Shown here one piece after another: positions 45,852 to 57,845 of a DNA stretch of 64,000 nucleotides. The notes below the pieces were generated by a model, which ran no database searches, was not told where the DNA came from, and worked only from the letters and a program-made list of their open reading frames with translations. Made by a program: the position numbers and the translations under genes. The DNA is from Phyto melanocephala (lineage: Eukaryota > Arthropoda > Insecta > Diptera > Rhinophoridae), in the NCBI GenBank assembly GCA_941918925.1, contig OW799234.1, positions 45,600,412 to 45,664,411 on the forward strand, written 5' to 3'. Numbering within the stretch: the first letter of the stretch is position 1; each line of letters opens with the position of its first letter.

Positions 45852-46519
45852 GTACATATAAACAAAGTTTGACGAAAAAAGCAAAATTTAATAACAAAAA
45901 TAAAAATAAATTATTAAAAACCTTGAAAGACAGGGTAGTATTGACGTAGCTACACCCCCTCAGAATAGGCTAGTTACGGCAATGTGGGTAGTTAAATATC
46001 TTATAACAAATCGCTTAATTTAGAGTAAACTTTATTACTCTAATTAAATATATTGTAAAAACTGTTTTAGCACCTTTTTCAAATTTTAAGAAAAATAGGA
46101 TAAAGTTTCGTACAAGTAGAACGCCAGTAGATGAATATTTTAAATATTTATTATGCTCTTAAAAAGTGTGTTCATTAATGTGTTATTTAAATTTTAAATT
46201 ACTTTTTTGGTTTTTCTTCTTTCTTTACTTTTTTGTGACAGCTTATTATGACAAACTATTGATGAAAAGTAGAGAAAAAGACGGTACTGATTTTATTACA
46301 ATTCAGGTGGTGATTCTAAATAAATTACCTACAAAAGAGGTAATTGGGGTGAACATTTTTAATTGGAAAATTATTTAATTTGCCTCGTTATTAGGCTTCG
46401 AATTACAAATAAGAACATTTTCATGTTTCAGTTGAAAACACAGAACTTTGAAAGCTCTAATTTCAATAACAAAAAATATGTATTTTATATATTTTTTCAA
46501 TAAAATGTTTTATTGCGTT

Positions 46520-46591
<72 letters not shown>

Positions 46592-49206
46592 TTTTACCAA
46601 GAACTTTATAAAATTCAAATAGACCAACAAAGCTACCAAGTTATGCAAAAACAAACAAACAAAATTTACCAATTTTGTTTCATTCAACCAAAGTGTCATC
46701 CCTAATTGTCAATAACACTCTATGTAGTGGATAAATCTAGTTTGGCGGTTTGTTCATCTTTTATATGGTTATTTTAAAATGAATAAAAATTAAAAAAAAA
46801 AACAAATTCCAATTAAAAATCATTTTGGTAGAATATCCATAGTGTTTTAATGAGTATTTTAAATTAATGCACAGCAGGTTTAACGGTCATACACAAACAA
46901 ATACATCAGCATTTACTTTGAGAACTTTATTGATTTCTAAAGAGCACATGGATGAGAGTTTTTTGTTAAACGATTTTTTTTTTTCAATTATATTGTAATT
47001 TAAATAATAAATTTTATAACGATATAAACTCTTAATACAACATCTATTAGGAATTAATTTGTCATCTGTCTGTATATGTATGCACACATAAATATGAGTT
47101 GCCAGCTATTATGGTTAACCTCGTAATAACAATAGCTGCAATAAGCGTACAACGATAGTAATAGTACTTTAAGTAATGAAAGTGTGCTCAACGAGTTTAC
47201 GTTTGCCTACATACATGCCAGCTTTACTGCCGGTGTGTTTGTGTTAATTCAACTTAAAACGTTCAGCATCGCAATGACACGTACATTCATAGTCATTGTT
47301 GTCCTTTCTACATGTTGTTTTATGGTCTTGTTTGTAGATGTTTTGTTTTTCGTCTTCTTAAGATAATTATTGTTGTTGTTATCCACTGTTCGTGGTGTTC
47401 CTGTCTAATTGTAGGTGAGAGCGTCTAGTATTATACGGTGCAATTGTAAGTTCATCTTCCTATTTCACTTCTTGTGTTCGTCTTTAGTTACTTGTTAAAT
47501 GTACTTTTTCATTTAATTCCCCCTTTTATTTAATTTCTTTTGCAGAGGAAATGGGACAACAAAATTATTACCGATCTTTTGAAACTTTCTCTATATTTCC
47601 TAACAAGTTCTTTTTTTTTACCTAAAAATTTGATTTCGAAAATAGTTTTTATCGAATTATTTTTTTTAACATTTTTAATAAAAAAAAAAAACTTTATAGA
47701 TTTTTTTGTTAAACCATCATATACATCTCCGTGAAATTTGCTCTTGATAAAAGAGTAAGTAGATGAACTATTATACTTAAATTTGTACTCTGTCAAAAGC
47801 GACTGCTCTAATTTTAATAGAGCACTTCCATTCTAATATCGATAAACTTACAGCCTATTCAACTGCATGTCAGGTATTTGTTTGAGAAAGTTTTCTCATG
47901 CATATTATAGCCAAGGTGTCGCTGATTGACGTTATCTGCATTATTTTTTTTCCAAAAATATGTAGTTTTGTATATCATCATAATAATTTTGTTACTTAAT
48001 ATGTAACACAACTTTTATAAAAAAAATTAAAAATTCACTACTTTTTAAACTAGACGTTCTGCAGTTATTTGCTAAAACCTATAGATATCTTTTAAGACAT
48101 TTTTATTCATTCATTTATTTATCTTTGTATTCGGGCAGCCCACTTTAGTTCTTGTTTAAAAGGTGCAAAATATTTGCCAGTTATTTATTTAGTTTATTCT
48201 GCTGTTAGTCGGTCGGTCGTTTAAACCTTAGGTTGTGCCGGTGTCTTTTAAGCAATCATTAGACATTTCCGGTGCTTGTGAACTTGTGTGTACGCAAGGG
48301 CCTTGTGGCCCTTAGCTTTATCTACAGCAACTTTGGTTGTTTGTTGTATGTACTTTTCTTCTGTACATAGCTAAAGGTAATTTGGCTTTGTGAGAGGCTC
48401 TTTAAAAATATCCAATGTACTCAGGCAACAAATAAAACACGTAGTCAGAGATGTGTTTTAATTGTTTTAAATATAAAAAAGTACTTTTATTAGGAACAAT
48501 AAGGAAGTATTTTAAGCGTTTTTTAAATTGTCGAGAGATGTGGAATAAATGGCATAAATTATTGGCCAATGAAAAGACGCATATAAACTATCTATAAAAC
48601 AGGTAATTTTCGTTCTCTCGTTTTAGAATTAATTTTTGAAAAAATTCAGTACTTTTAATGTTGTTTATCTATTTCACAAACTCTAAGGGAATAATAAAAC
48701 AGGAATTGTACACTTCTTTTTTGATATTTTCATTCTACTGTTTGAACTCAGTTAATTTTTTATCCATTTTTATGAGCAAAATTTACAAGGATTTGTTTTG
48801 TGTTATCGTTGGTACCTCTTGATCTTCAATTGTACCCAAAACTGATTACGATTGAAACAGTTTAGTACCTATGATGACAGACAGAGAAGAAAATGTTTGT
48901 TTAGGATTTTTGATACGTTTTGTGTTTCTTATGAATATTTGCAAGGCTTTGTTTATATAACGTTTAATTTTCCCTATTTTGATTGTGTCTTGTTTTCTTC
49001 TTTAATTGTCAGGCATTCATTGCATCCATTTGTGCTTTTATATCAAAACAAGTGTCCCCCACAGCCTTTTATTCCACCCTCTCTTTAAAAGTTCAAAACG
49101 AATTTTAAAACATGCCTATAAAATATTTATGTAAGTGCATGTAAAACTTTTTTTATATTGGTATGTAAGTATGTACATATATGAATATATTAGCTTTATA
49201 TGTAAA
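45852..49206. other. Unassigned region
   Basis: No supportable gene. Frames at 46166-46378, 47184-47366 and 48852-49088 lack motifs and mostly lack ATG starts in good context. A long ATA microsatellite lies at 46520-46592. Confidence 0.55.
46520..46592. repeat. AAT trinucleotide microsatellite
   Basis: About 24 uninterrupted ATA/AAT units. Read through as poly-Ile in one frame, which is not a protein. Confidence 0.97.
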
Positions 49207-49674
49207 GGGTGATTTTTTATAGAGGTATAGAATTTTAAAATGGAATAAAACAAATATGAATTTTTTAATATGACATGAAGTTTACCTTATTCGAAGGAAA
49301 ATCTTCTGGCATTATAATTTAAGTATGACCTTTGTCCACGGCTGGCTCAAACGTAGTCTAATCTGGTGGCAAAATTTTCAATGACTTTTCCAACACGGCG
49401 AATGTTGTTCTCCATGTGGTCCATCGTTTCGGGCTTATCGGCGTAGACTAGCAGCTTCACATATCCCCACAGAAAATAGTAAAGCGGCGTTAAATCGCAC
49501 GATCTTGAAGGTTAATTCACGGGTCCGAAAATTTAAAGCTATAACAAATCAATTGTGGCACGAGCTGTGTAACTTATTGCGCCGTCTTGTTAAAACCATA
49601 GTTCCAAATTTCTGTTCAATTGAAGAAAAAGTGTTGCCAACTTAAATTGCTATACCTCTATAAAAACCACCCGG
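49207..49674 (-). mobile_element. Mariner-type element, internally deleted
   Basis: Left gggtgattttttatagaggt and inverted right acctctataaaaaccacccg ends, with TA beside the right end. On the minus strand: WGYVKLLVYADKPETMDHME, NNIRRVGKVIENFATRLDYV and, after a stop, a degenerate terminus: the C-terminal half of an insect mariner transposase. An upstream block resembles HTARATIDLL. The catalytic core is incomplete. Confidence 0.82.
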
Positions 49675-52409
49675 TATAAAGTATTAAGTAAGAAGGGTTG
49701 TATTGCTGTATACGATGAAATGAATATCTTCTGCCTAAGAATTTTATTAAGAAGTTGAAGTTGATGAAGTACCATCACTCTGTACTTCGTTAACTTCAAT
49801 AGCGAAGCAAGTCGCATGACTTACGATCAAGTAAGCGTGCATGCATATACATACTTATGTGGATGATTTTTAAAGTGAGAAAAAGTTAACAAAATGGCAT
49901 AGAAATTTGCATAGTAAAGAAGTTGTATTCAAATGTATGTTTATATTCTTAAATTCTGTATAAATTTATACTAAAACTTTTATAGATTTCGATTGATAAT
50001 AATTAGTGGTGACTAACAGATCTAAATGGCTTGGTGGCGCTGTATTTGGTATTACATTCAAAAAGTCGAAATTGCTTATTCTATTAAACTTTCGTAGTGA
50101 CACTTAATCTCCCGCTCTGTGAAGAAGAGTTAAAGCATACGATTAAGTAAAGTTTTTAAAAAATTTTATTTCTTAAAATGCATCGATAAGATAATAATCT
50201 ACTGCAAATTGTGTGTAGAGACATTTTTCGAAATATCCTTTCTTACTGCAAGATACAGCACAGTAAATGCCACAAACGTATACTCTGAAAATAAGCCTCA
50301 ACTGCTCTTCATCTGTTAACTAAATGGTTGAGAAATTTTAATAACGCTACAGAAGTATTGCTTATAACGCACTACCTTTAAACAAATATAATTGGGAATG
50401 AAATGTTTGATGAAATAAGTTCTGGTAAAAAAACTTAGAGTTGTTTTAGAAAATATGTTGGTGGGAGCTAAGATTCTTTGGTCAATGGACTTATGAGAAA
50501 GTGGAGAAAATCAATTTCAGGCAGGTTCAAAAGCCTATCACAGGAGGCCAGTAAACGTACTCTGTTGTTATTATAATACACATAGTTGGTTAATTGGACA
50601 TTTCAAATACTATCTGACCGAAATAAAATTTGGGGAGGATGTGACTAACAACCCCATAGTGTAAATGCTAGTAGTTCCTCCGTTATGAGAAAGGTTAACA
50701 GCAACCGTCGACAGTCTTATTACACAGCGTAAATACCAGCGTCCTGTCAGATTCAGCTCGGTACTATACATTTTGAGTATGATACTGAATTTGGGGGCAG
50801 AGCTCATTTAAAACTCCTGAGTCACAACACCAAGTTGCAGTGCAATTCCACATTAAGCTGACGCTTTTTCTAAAATTTGTTTTTGAATCACAATCACACA
50901 ATCTTTCCAAGGCTACGCTCAGTAGTCTGGTAGGTACCTTACATCCGCGGACTTCCGATATCTGTAATATCAGGCTTTGTAGCCAAAATTACTATCAGTT
51001 GATCTCCAAATAGTTTATGGACAGGTTGCCTCCCGTAACCGTCAGTCGCAACTAAAGTTTCTGATAGTGGTCGCCCTAGGAACCACAATAAATCAAGCAC
51101 AGAACATATAACAGCGAACTGCCGCTATCTCGAGTGATATTTTGGTCCTCTTATTGGGTGGGTCAAAGTTGTTTAATATAATCAGTAAATGCAACAATCA
51201 ATTGTATTTCAGGTATAACAGTCTCGCTAAGGACGTTATGCTTAATAACAAATTGTATGCTAATATAGGCGCACAGCTCAGTAAAGTAATGAATCCGTCG
51301 ATAACAGTCGAATGTATACCAGCTAAAAACTGTTGCTGGCTATGAACATCACATTGCAATGTTGTCTGCGATAAACGCACCTTGTGAATATCGATTCATT
51401 ATACAGTACGTTGTCTTAACTATAATTTTCGATTTGAGTTCCTCATTAAATTTAGATTTAGGTGCAGGGTCTGCTAAATAAATGTTTTTTTTTTGATAAA
51501 AATTATTGTAGAATAATAGGCCAAGTGCAAGATGTTAAAAGTGAATTCACTGTTTTGTTTTGAAAAAAACGTTTGTTCGGAAAAACTGAGAGTTCTGTAG
51601 CACGATCTATTCTTTTATGAATAATTTAATCGGAAAATCAAAGATACAATTTAAAATAAATATCTAAATAAGTCGTTTAAGTTTTACAATCAAACGTTTT
51701 GTACAACTTTACTATGCAAATATTTGCCCACTAAAACATTTTTCGAATTTTATAAGCAGTGCAGATTTCATTCTCTTACAATATTGCATCCATGGAAATG
51801 GATAAATTGTGTGCATACGATGCACAATAAAGTATATATGTACTGCTTATTATTTCAGAAGTGGAATAATGGAGACTGATTTCAATAGTAATTATTATTA
51901 GTTTTTCTCCCTTAACTGTTGCTACCTTTTTCAACAGGAGAATACATGATAAAGCTATTTCTAATAGGGTTGAAATTAGCGCTCGTTAATTACAAAAAAG
52001 AGACCCACGAACTGACACATCGCATATAAAAATCATGTCTTCTAGAAGCGTCCTTGGACGCAGGTAAGCACTAAATAAGCGACTTAAGAAGCACTTTTTT
52101 TTTAAAATAAAGTTTTTCGTGGCAATTCTCTTCAATACTAAAAAAACTGAGAATTACAAAAGTGTCGAAAAGAATCATTTAAAGTCTATGCAAAAATATA
52201 AAATATTGAAAAACGTGTTATAAAAAGTTATAAAAAGAAAAACATTTTAATATAATTATTGCACAAATGACTTATTCTTTAATATTTTTATTGTCTATTT
52301 GCCACACTTTTTTATGAGTATTAATGACATCATCATAATTTCTTTAATATCAATTTGTAATAACTACAAAAACACAGGCTAACACTTTTTTTACACGCAC
52401 AAACAGAAA

Positions 52410-52448
<39 letters not shown>

Positions 52449-52920
52449 TGTCGTGTAAGCGTTGAAAGTCCCTGCAGTTTTTGTCATGACAGATTTTTTA
52501 CAGATTTTTTTCTTTGCTAAAGCTACAAAAATTACAAAGTTTTAAGTTTGAGAAAAGACAGTTGTTACTAAATTTATTTAGTTTTGGGTCTTAAGTTATC
52601 TCTTGAGCTACATTCGCTTTTGCTAAATGTAGTTTTTATATTAATGTTACCTTTCGACTGCTTAATATGAAAATGGGCGAATTTTTTCTACTTTACCGCA
52701 GAAGAAGAAAACTGAATTAAATTTAAAAGAATCAAATGAGTGAAGCCTTTTTATGTGGCTATAAAACCGTTATTTTCAATCACAGCTCGTTAGTTAATTT
52801 TTTTAAAGTTTGTATGTGGCCTACCAGAAAACGTTTAAGACGCGATTTCATTTAAAATTGATTTATACCCTTTTCATATTAAGCCATCGATATGTACTCT
52901 TTCTTTCACCAAACATATAG
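49675..52920. other. Unassigned region with a less AT-rich block
   Basis: No gene recognised. 50600-51400 is noticeably less AT-rich (for example 'cgtaaccgtcagtcgcaact') and gives short frames on both strands, none with motifs that I can name. It may be an old element or a fragment of one. The rest is ordinary AT-rich sequence. Confidence 0.5.
52414..52445. repeat. CA dinucleotide microsatellite
   Basis: About 16 CA units. Confidence 0.95.
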
Positions 52921-53013
52921 GGTGATTCACCGTGAGGTTTTATTTTTTATGTAAAATTAAACACATAAATTTCAAAGTGAACTTAAAATTTTTATTATTG
53001 AAACATATAATAA

Positions 53014-53709
53014 CACTGTGCATGAAATTGACACTTTTTTTTCGTGACAAGCTGGGCACCTAGCGTTTTAACATAATTCGGGTACGCTAAATCCAGTGGT
53101 GCCCTCGGTTTTTTAAGATTGGCTCTGGTTTTCGAGATATACCGTTATTTCGAAAATGGAGGAGGTTGCACCACATATGTTCGCGTAACTCAAAAACGCT
53201 TTAGCCTATTCCAAAAACTTAAAAAATCGAAATTCCGCAATAAAATTTCCTTTAAGAAAAGTAAAATTTCTTTCTAATATTTGTAGTCGTTTTAGAAAAA
53301 TAATTTTTTTTTTGAAAAAAAAATTAATTTTTTTATCAAAATTTCGAAATTTTTGTTCTTTAAAAATTCATAAAAAATTAACAAATGCAGCTAGGCTTCT
53401 AATTTTTTGCAAACATATAAAAAACAAAGCTGCTAACAAAACAAGCCATAAATGATTAAAATCTGTTAGCAACTTTTGATTTTATTCACAAAAGTCGACA
53501 AATTTTAATTAATTTAAGAATTTCATAAAACGCAATATTTGTATGGGAGCCCCCCTAAGGGATTGTGATAAAGGGAAAGTATAATTTAAGAAAATGTTAA
53601 GAACAAAAAACAATGAAGGTCGGTCATACATTTTATCCCCCTAGGAGTGAATCCTAGGCCTTAGAAACAAATGATGGGAATGAAAAATAAAGTTGCGCAG
53701 GTGCAAAAT
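53014..53709. repeat. Left terminal inverted repeat of copy B
   Basis: Matches the inverse of 55641-56367 almost throughout; landmarks 'ggtacgctaaatccagtggt', 'tatgggagcccccctaaggg' and 'gagtgaatcctaggccttag'. Confidence 0.93.
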
Positions 53710-53831
53710 AAGCTATTTGTGATTAAAGTCTGTCTACAACTTTTGATTTTTTCAGAAAAGATGAAATTTTTGAATTTTTTATATAACCAAACTAAAAATT
53801 GTTTGTTGTTAAGTAGTTTTTATTTAGAAAT

Positions 53832-55526
53832 TTATTCTTCTTCCTCCTGCAGATTCCAACAAATATCCCCTAATAGCGAATCAAGTTGTTTGCCGCTATA
53901 CCAGTGTTCGAGCCTGGCTGTTACTTGGTGAAATCTCTCGCCATGTTCATCAGACTCGGCTGGTGATTGTTCATTAAATTTTTCGGCATGGCAATGCAAA
54001 AAATGTATTTTCAATGACATTCGAACGTTTAAGTTTTTAAATGCGGTTAGCATATTTTTGATTAAAATTCGCCAGTTTTTAGACCGATGATTTCCTAATA
54101 CATTTTCTATTACTGATTTCACACAATTCCAGGCCAATAGCTCGATATCATTCAATGCAACCTCAAATTGATGGTCCTTCATAAGACGGCGAATGTCCGG
54201 TCCATTAAGAATTCCTGTAAAATAGAAACATTATGAAATGAAATATAAATCTAATTTAATAAAGTAGTTAGAGTTCATACCTTCTTTTACTTTCATGCCG
54301 CTTAATCGTGGAAAAATTCGGTGCAATTCGGTAAAAGCAACACCATCTGGGCTCAATGCTTTTATAAAATTTTTTACAATACCCAGTTTGATGTGGAGTG
54401 GAGGAAGCAAAATCTTTTCCATGGGCACAAGTGGTAATTCAGTAACATTGTTTCTATGAAATCTGCTTTCCTCACGTAAAGCCCAATCCCGTGTATTGTA
54501 CTGGTCGCCATCGAAACGCGTATTCCATAAGCACATGAAGCACATATTTTTAGTATAGTCCAATTGCATGCCTCTTAAAAGAGCTACCACTTTTAAATCT
54601 GCGCATATTTTTCACTTGTGGTCTTTATATTTAATTAAATGCATTATTTTTTTCATTGATGCGTATGTCTCTTTAGTATTTGTGCTAAGTGCTATCGGAA
54701 TAGGGCTTTTTAAATTAGTGACATGTAGCAAAACTGCTTTTAAGCTACTTTTGGAAGAATCAATAAATAAGCGCCAATCTCCAGGATTATATTCATTTTG
54801 CATTGTTGAAACCAATCCGCGGATGTCAGTACAATACGCAATAGAATTATTCTCAATAGATTTAAAAAAAGTCGTAAATCGTCTATGGCGATTGATAGCC
54901 CCGTATGTTTGTACACCTGGTGCTAAAATATTAGCTCGTTTTAACTCTTTTGCCAAGAGAATGCTCTGTCTTTGAGATAATTTTAGACGCCGTACCATTA
55001 TATCCAGACGATCTTGCGTGATTTCATTGTGACTGCATGGAACCGTGATGCATGACGGTTGATACATTGAAGTAGCTGGTCTATCCGCTTCAACAGAATG
55101 AATTATTGAGGGAATATGTTCTGTTGGTATATGGCTACCCGGAAGAGTAATTTCATCAGAATGTGGCAGCGGAAATCGAGCATATGCTGTTTCAGTATAA
55201 GAAATATAAGTCATTTTTCTTCTGTTTATACCCGCTGTATAATTTATGCACGCATAACACTCATCTTCAACATGAACTATGGGATCTCTCCAAATCATTG
55301 GAACACCAAATGGCATGGTATCTCCATTTTTTCCCCGCTTATTTAAATGGTAAATGCAGTGTGTACACACTATTGATGGTGTCCAACTCTTACCATATAT
55401 AACACTTAAAGAAAAATATAATTCATACAAGGTACTTGTTTCAGTAGTGATTTTACGGCGACTTGGTATATTTTTATATTTCCCACACACATAACAAAAG
55501 TAATTAAACTTTTTACACGGCCCCAT
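53832..55526 (-). pseudogene. DDE-like transposase of copy B, two exons, one nonsense codon
   Basis: Exon 1 55526-54281, intron 54280-54215 (66 bp, gtatga...ttacag), exon 2 54214-53832; joined length 542 codons. Start chosen at MGPCKKFNYFCYVCG; an upstream ATG at 55559 is in frame. Cys pairs lie at 11/14, 54/57 and 90/93, with MPFGVPMIW at 71-79 and CYAC at 90-93: an N-terminal zinc-binding region. Core blocks are GDWRLFIDSSKSSLKAVLLH (Asp 256), ICADLKVVALLRGMQ (Asp 310), CFMCLWNTR (Cys 329/332), LHIKLGIVKNFIKALSPDG and, across the splice, KVKEGILNGPDIRRLMKD, then SDEHGERFHQ (503-512). D, D with CxxC behind it, then E/H suggests an RNase-H-type DDE transposase, by analogy. The only visible lesion is TGA at 54614-54612 (residue 305). 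Proteins with these blocks are, to my memory, widespread and uncharacterised in arthropods and cnidarians. Confidence 0.85.
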
Positions 55527-55640
55527 CTTAGATATTTCAATATAACTGTTTAGATACAAGACTGCCAGAGGCTTTAAAATTCACTAATCACTTTCGCAAG
55601 CACTTTTCATATGACAGTACGCGTAGAACCCTAGCCTTAA

Positions 55641-56367
55641 ATTTTGCACCTGCAGCGCCTGAGATACCCCTAAACGGGCCAAATGTATGACCAGCGCAAC
55701 TTTATTTTTCATTCCCAACATTTGTTTCTAAGGCCTAGGATTCACTCCTAGGGGGATAAAATGTATGACCGACCTTCATTGTTTTTTGTTCTTAACATTT
55801 TCTTAAATTATACTTTCCCTTTATCACCATCCCTTAGGGGGGCTCCCATACAAATATTGCGTTTTATGAAATTCTTAAATTAATTAAAATTTGTCGACTT
55901 TTGTGAATAAAATCAAAAGTTGCTAACAGATTTTAATCATTTATGGCTTGTTTTGTTAGCAGCTTTGTTTTTTATATGTTTGCAAAAAATTAGAAGCCTA
56001 GCTGCATTTTTTAATTTTTTATGAATTTTTAATGAACAAAAATTTCGAAATTTTGATAAAAAAATTAATTTTTTTTCAAAAAAAAAATTATTTTTCTAAA
56101 ACGACTACGGATATTAGAAAGAAGTTTTACTTTTCTTAAAGCAAATTTTATTGCGGAATTTCGGTTTTTTAAGTTTTTGGAATAAGCTAAAGCGTTTTTG
56201 AGTTACGCGATTATATGTGGTGCAACCTCCTCCATTTTCGATATAACGGTATATCTCGAAAACCAGAGCCAATCTTAAAAAACCGAGGGCACCACTGGAT
56301 TTAGCGTACCCGAATTATGTTAAAACGCTAGGTGCCCGGCTTGTCTGTTTTTTCAACTAGCACAGTG
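55641..56367. repeat. Right terminal inverted repeat of copy B
   Basis: Inverse of 53014-53709, plus about 46 bases (around agatacccctaaacgggcca) not present on the left. Likely contains the promoter of the minus-strand gene. Confidence 0.93.
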
Positions 56368-57060
56368 TAATTAATGGCATTTACTACTTGAAAATTTTAA
56401 CAAGTAAATGTTGGTTGGCCACGACAACGTCTGAGGTGGTCTATTCAAAAGTTCCAAATTTGGACAACTCGTTCGCCACACGTTGGCTTCCAAAGCGTTA
56501 ATCATTGCTGGCTTATTCCTTAAGACTTCTGACTTTACATATCCCCAGAGAAGATAGTATAAAGGTGTGATATCGCAGTATTTAAGTAGGTGGTCAATTT
56601 ACTTACTTAAGTGTTCAGAAAAATGATTTCTCAACAAGCCCGTTGTTTCACGTGCTGTATGACTCGTAACACTGTATTATTGAGATCAGAGCTCACCGAA
56701 ACCATGCACTTGAATTTCCGTTAACATTGTGTGATAACTGTAACCATTTCAGTAACATTCTGATTTACCTCGTTTTTGAAGAAATATAGACCAATGATAA
56801 CACCCGCCCATAAACCATACCACATCGTTGTTTTTAATGGATATAATATGGTCGCTCTTAGTAATCATCGAATTGATAATCAGGCAATCTTGAGCCCGAG
56901 ATGTGCTTTATCACTGAACAAAAATTCACATTAAAACACCGGCGAAAAAATTTTCACACAACTCATTGGAGACGCTGTTGTCGTCTGAGTCTTTCCATGA
57001 AGACTTGCTAAACGATACTAAGCAAAAATGTCATAGCAGATTGATATAAGTCATGTATGA

Positions 57061-57845
57061 TCTGTAAAAAATGCGTGATATATTTAAAATGAAAAAAACA
57101 TTTGTTTAATAGGATTTAGATTAATACGTATAAGTGATTATCTTTATTCCGTTAAATATTTGCCAAACGCAAAGATAGTATTGTGTACCAAGCACATTTT
57201 AAGATATTTGTAACTGTACTTAAGCAGCAAGCTGATTTAGCAGGCGCCAGAACGGTCGGGGTTTTTAAAGCCAAATATTGACTTTGCGCTTATGTTACAA
57301 AGCCCTTGCTCAATAATATCTTTATTCACCCATATCATATACAGACGTTGTTTCGTGTTATACTTTTTTTTTTTTTTTTGGTATTATAACAGTTGTTTTG
57401 TTTGAGCTTTGGCTTTTTTTCTTCTTTTATTTCATAATTTAAACAATATTAACAAGAACAACAATAAAAGCCGATTTTTAATAATAACTTTTGCATACAT
57501 GATACTGTTGTTATTTTTATGCTTGACTTTTTCCTTGAATTCGTTTAATGTTGTGTTTTTAGTTTCCCAACTGCATGCTTTTGATATTATCTGGTCTTAT
57601 CTACAGTCATCGAAATGTTTATAAGGCCAACATTCTTTTTGAAATAATATTGACATTATTGCATACATATATTCTGTTACAGTTTGAAATAAAAATTAAT
57701 TTTATAAAAATAAAATAAGTAAACATTTAATGTAAATATATATAGGACCAATTACTGCGTGCTGCATATAAAATTTACATATACATACATATCTACATAT
57801 GTACATTTCTTATTTCTAAGAATTGTATCCCATTTTTATATAATA
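57061..57845. other. Unassigned stretch
   Basis: No gene recognised; includes a T-rich run at 57366-57379. Confidence 0.55.

Larger units (their letters stand above)
53014..56367 (-). mobile_element. CACTG-ended DNA transposon with long TIRs, copy B (nearly intact)
   Basis: 3,354 bp, bounded by CACTGTGC and its inverse with TAA directly outside each end (53011-53013, 56368-56370). It interrupts a mariner whose two halves lie on either side, confirming the boundaries. Terminal inverted repeats extend about 696 bp (53014-53709) and 727 bp (55641-56367); the left one lacks about 46 bp present in the right. Only one gene lies between them, on the minus strand. Same architecture as 32325-35275 but the two TIR sequences are unrelated beyond the CACTG start, so they are separate subfamilies. 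Confidence 0.92.
52921..57060 (-). mobile_element. Mariner-type element (minus), split by CACTG element copy B
   Basis: The left end ggtgattcaccgtgaggttt matches the inverse of the right end at 21288, and the next 90 bases match too. The sequence resumes right of the insertion at 56371 with acgacaacgtctgaggtggt (also at 21140, inverted). On the minus strand, with many stops: MWYGLWAGVIIGLYFFKNEV, NQNVTEMV, an LWGYVKS-like SGDM.SQKS segment and the VVQIWNF end. The whole is a badly decayed transposase. The far end was not located; 57060 is approximate. Confidence 0.78.

Noticed and set aside
46448..46705. Open frame with a long poly-isoleucine run
   Set aside because: It is a translated ATA microsatellite, not a protein.
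47184..47366. Hydrophobic 60-residue frame resembling a membrane protein
   Set aside because: Starts at GTG, T-rich composition explains hydrophobicity, no splice sites or homology.
54568..54975. Plus-strand 135-residue frame
   Set aside because: Antisense to the transposase coding region, with no motifs of its own.
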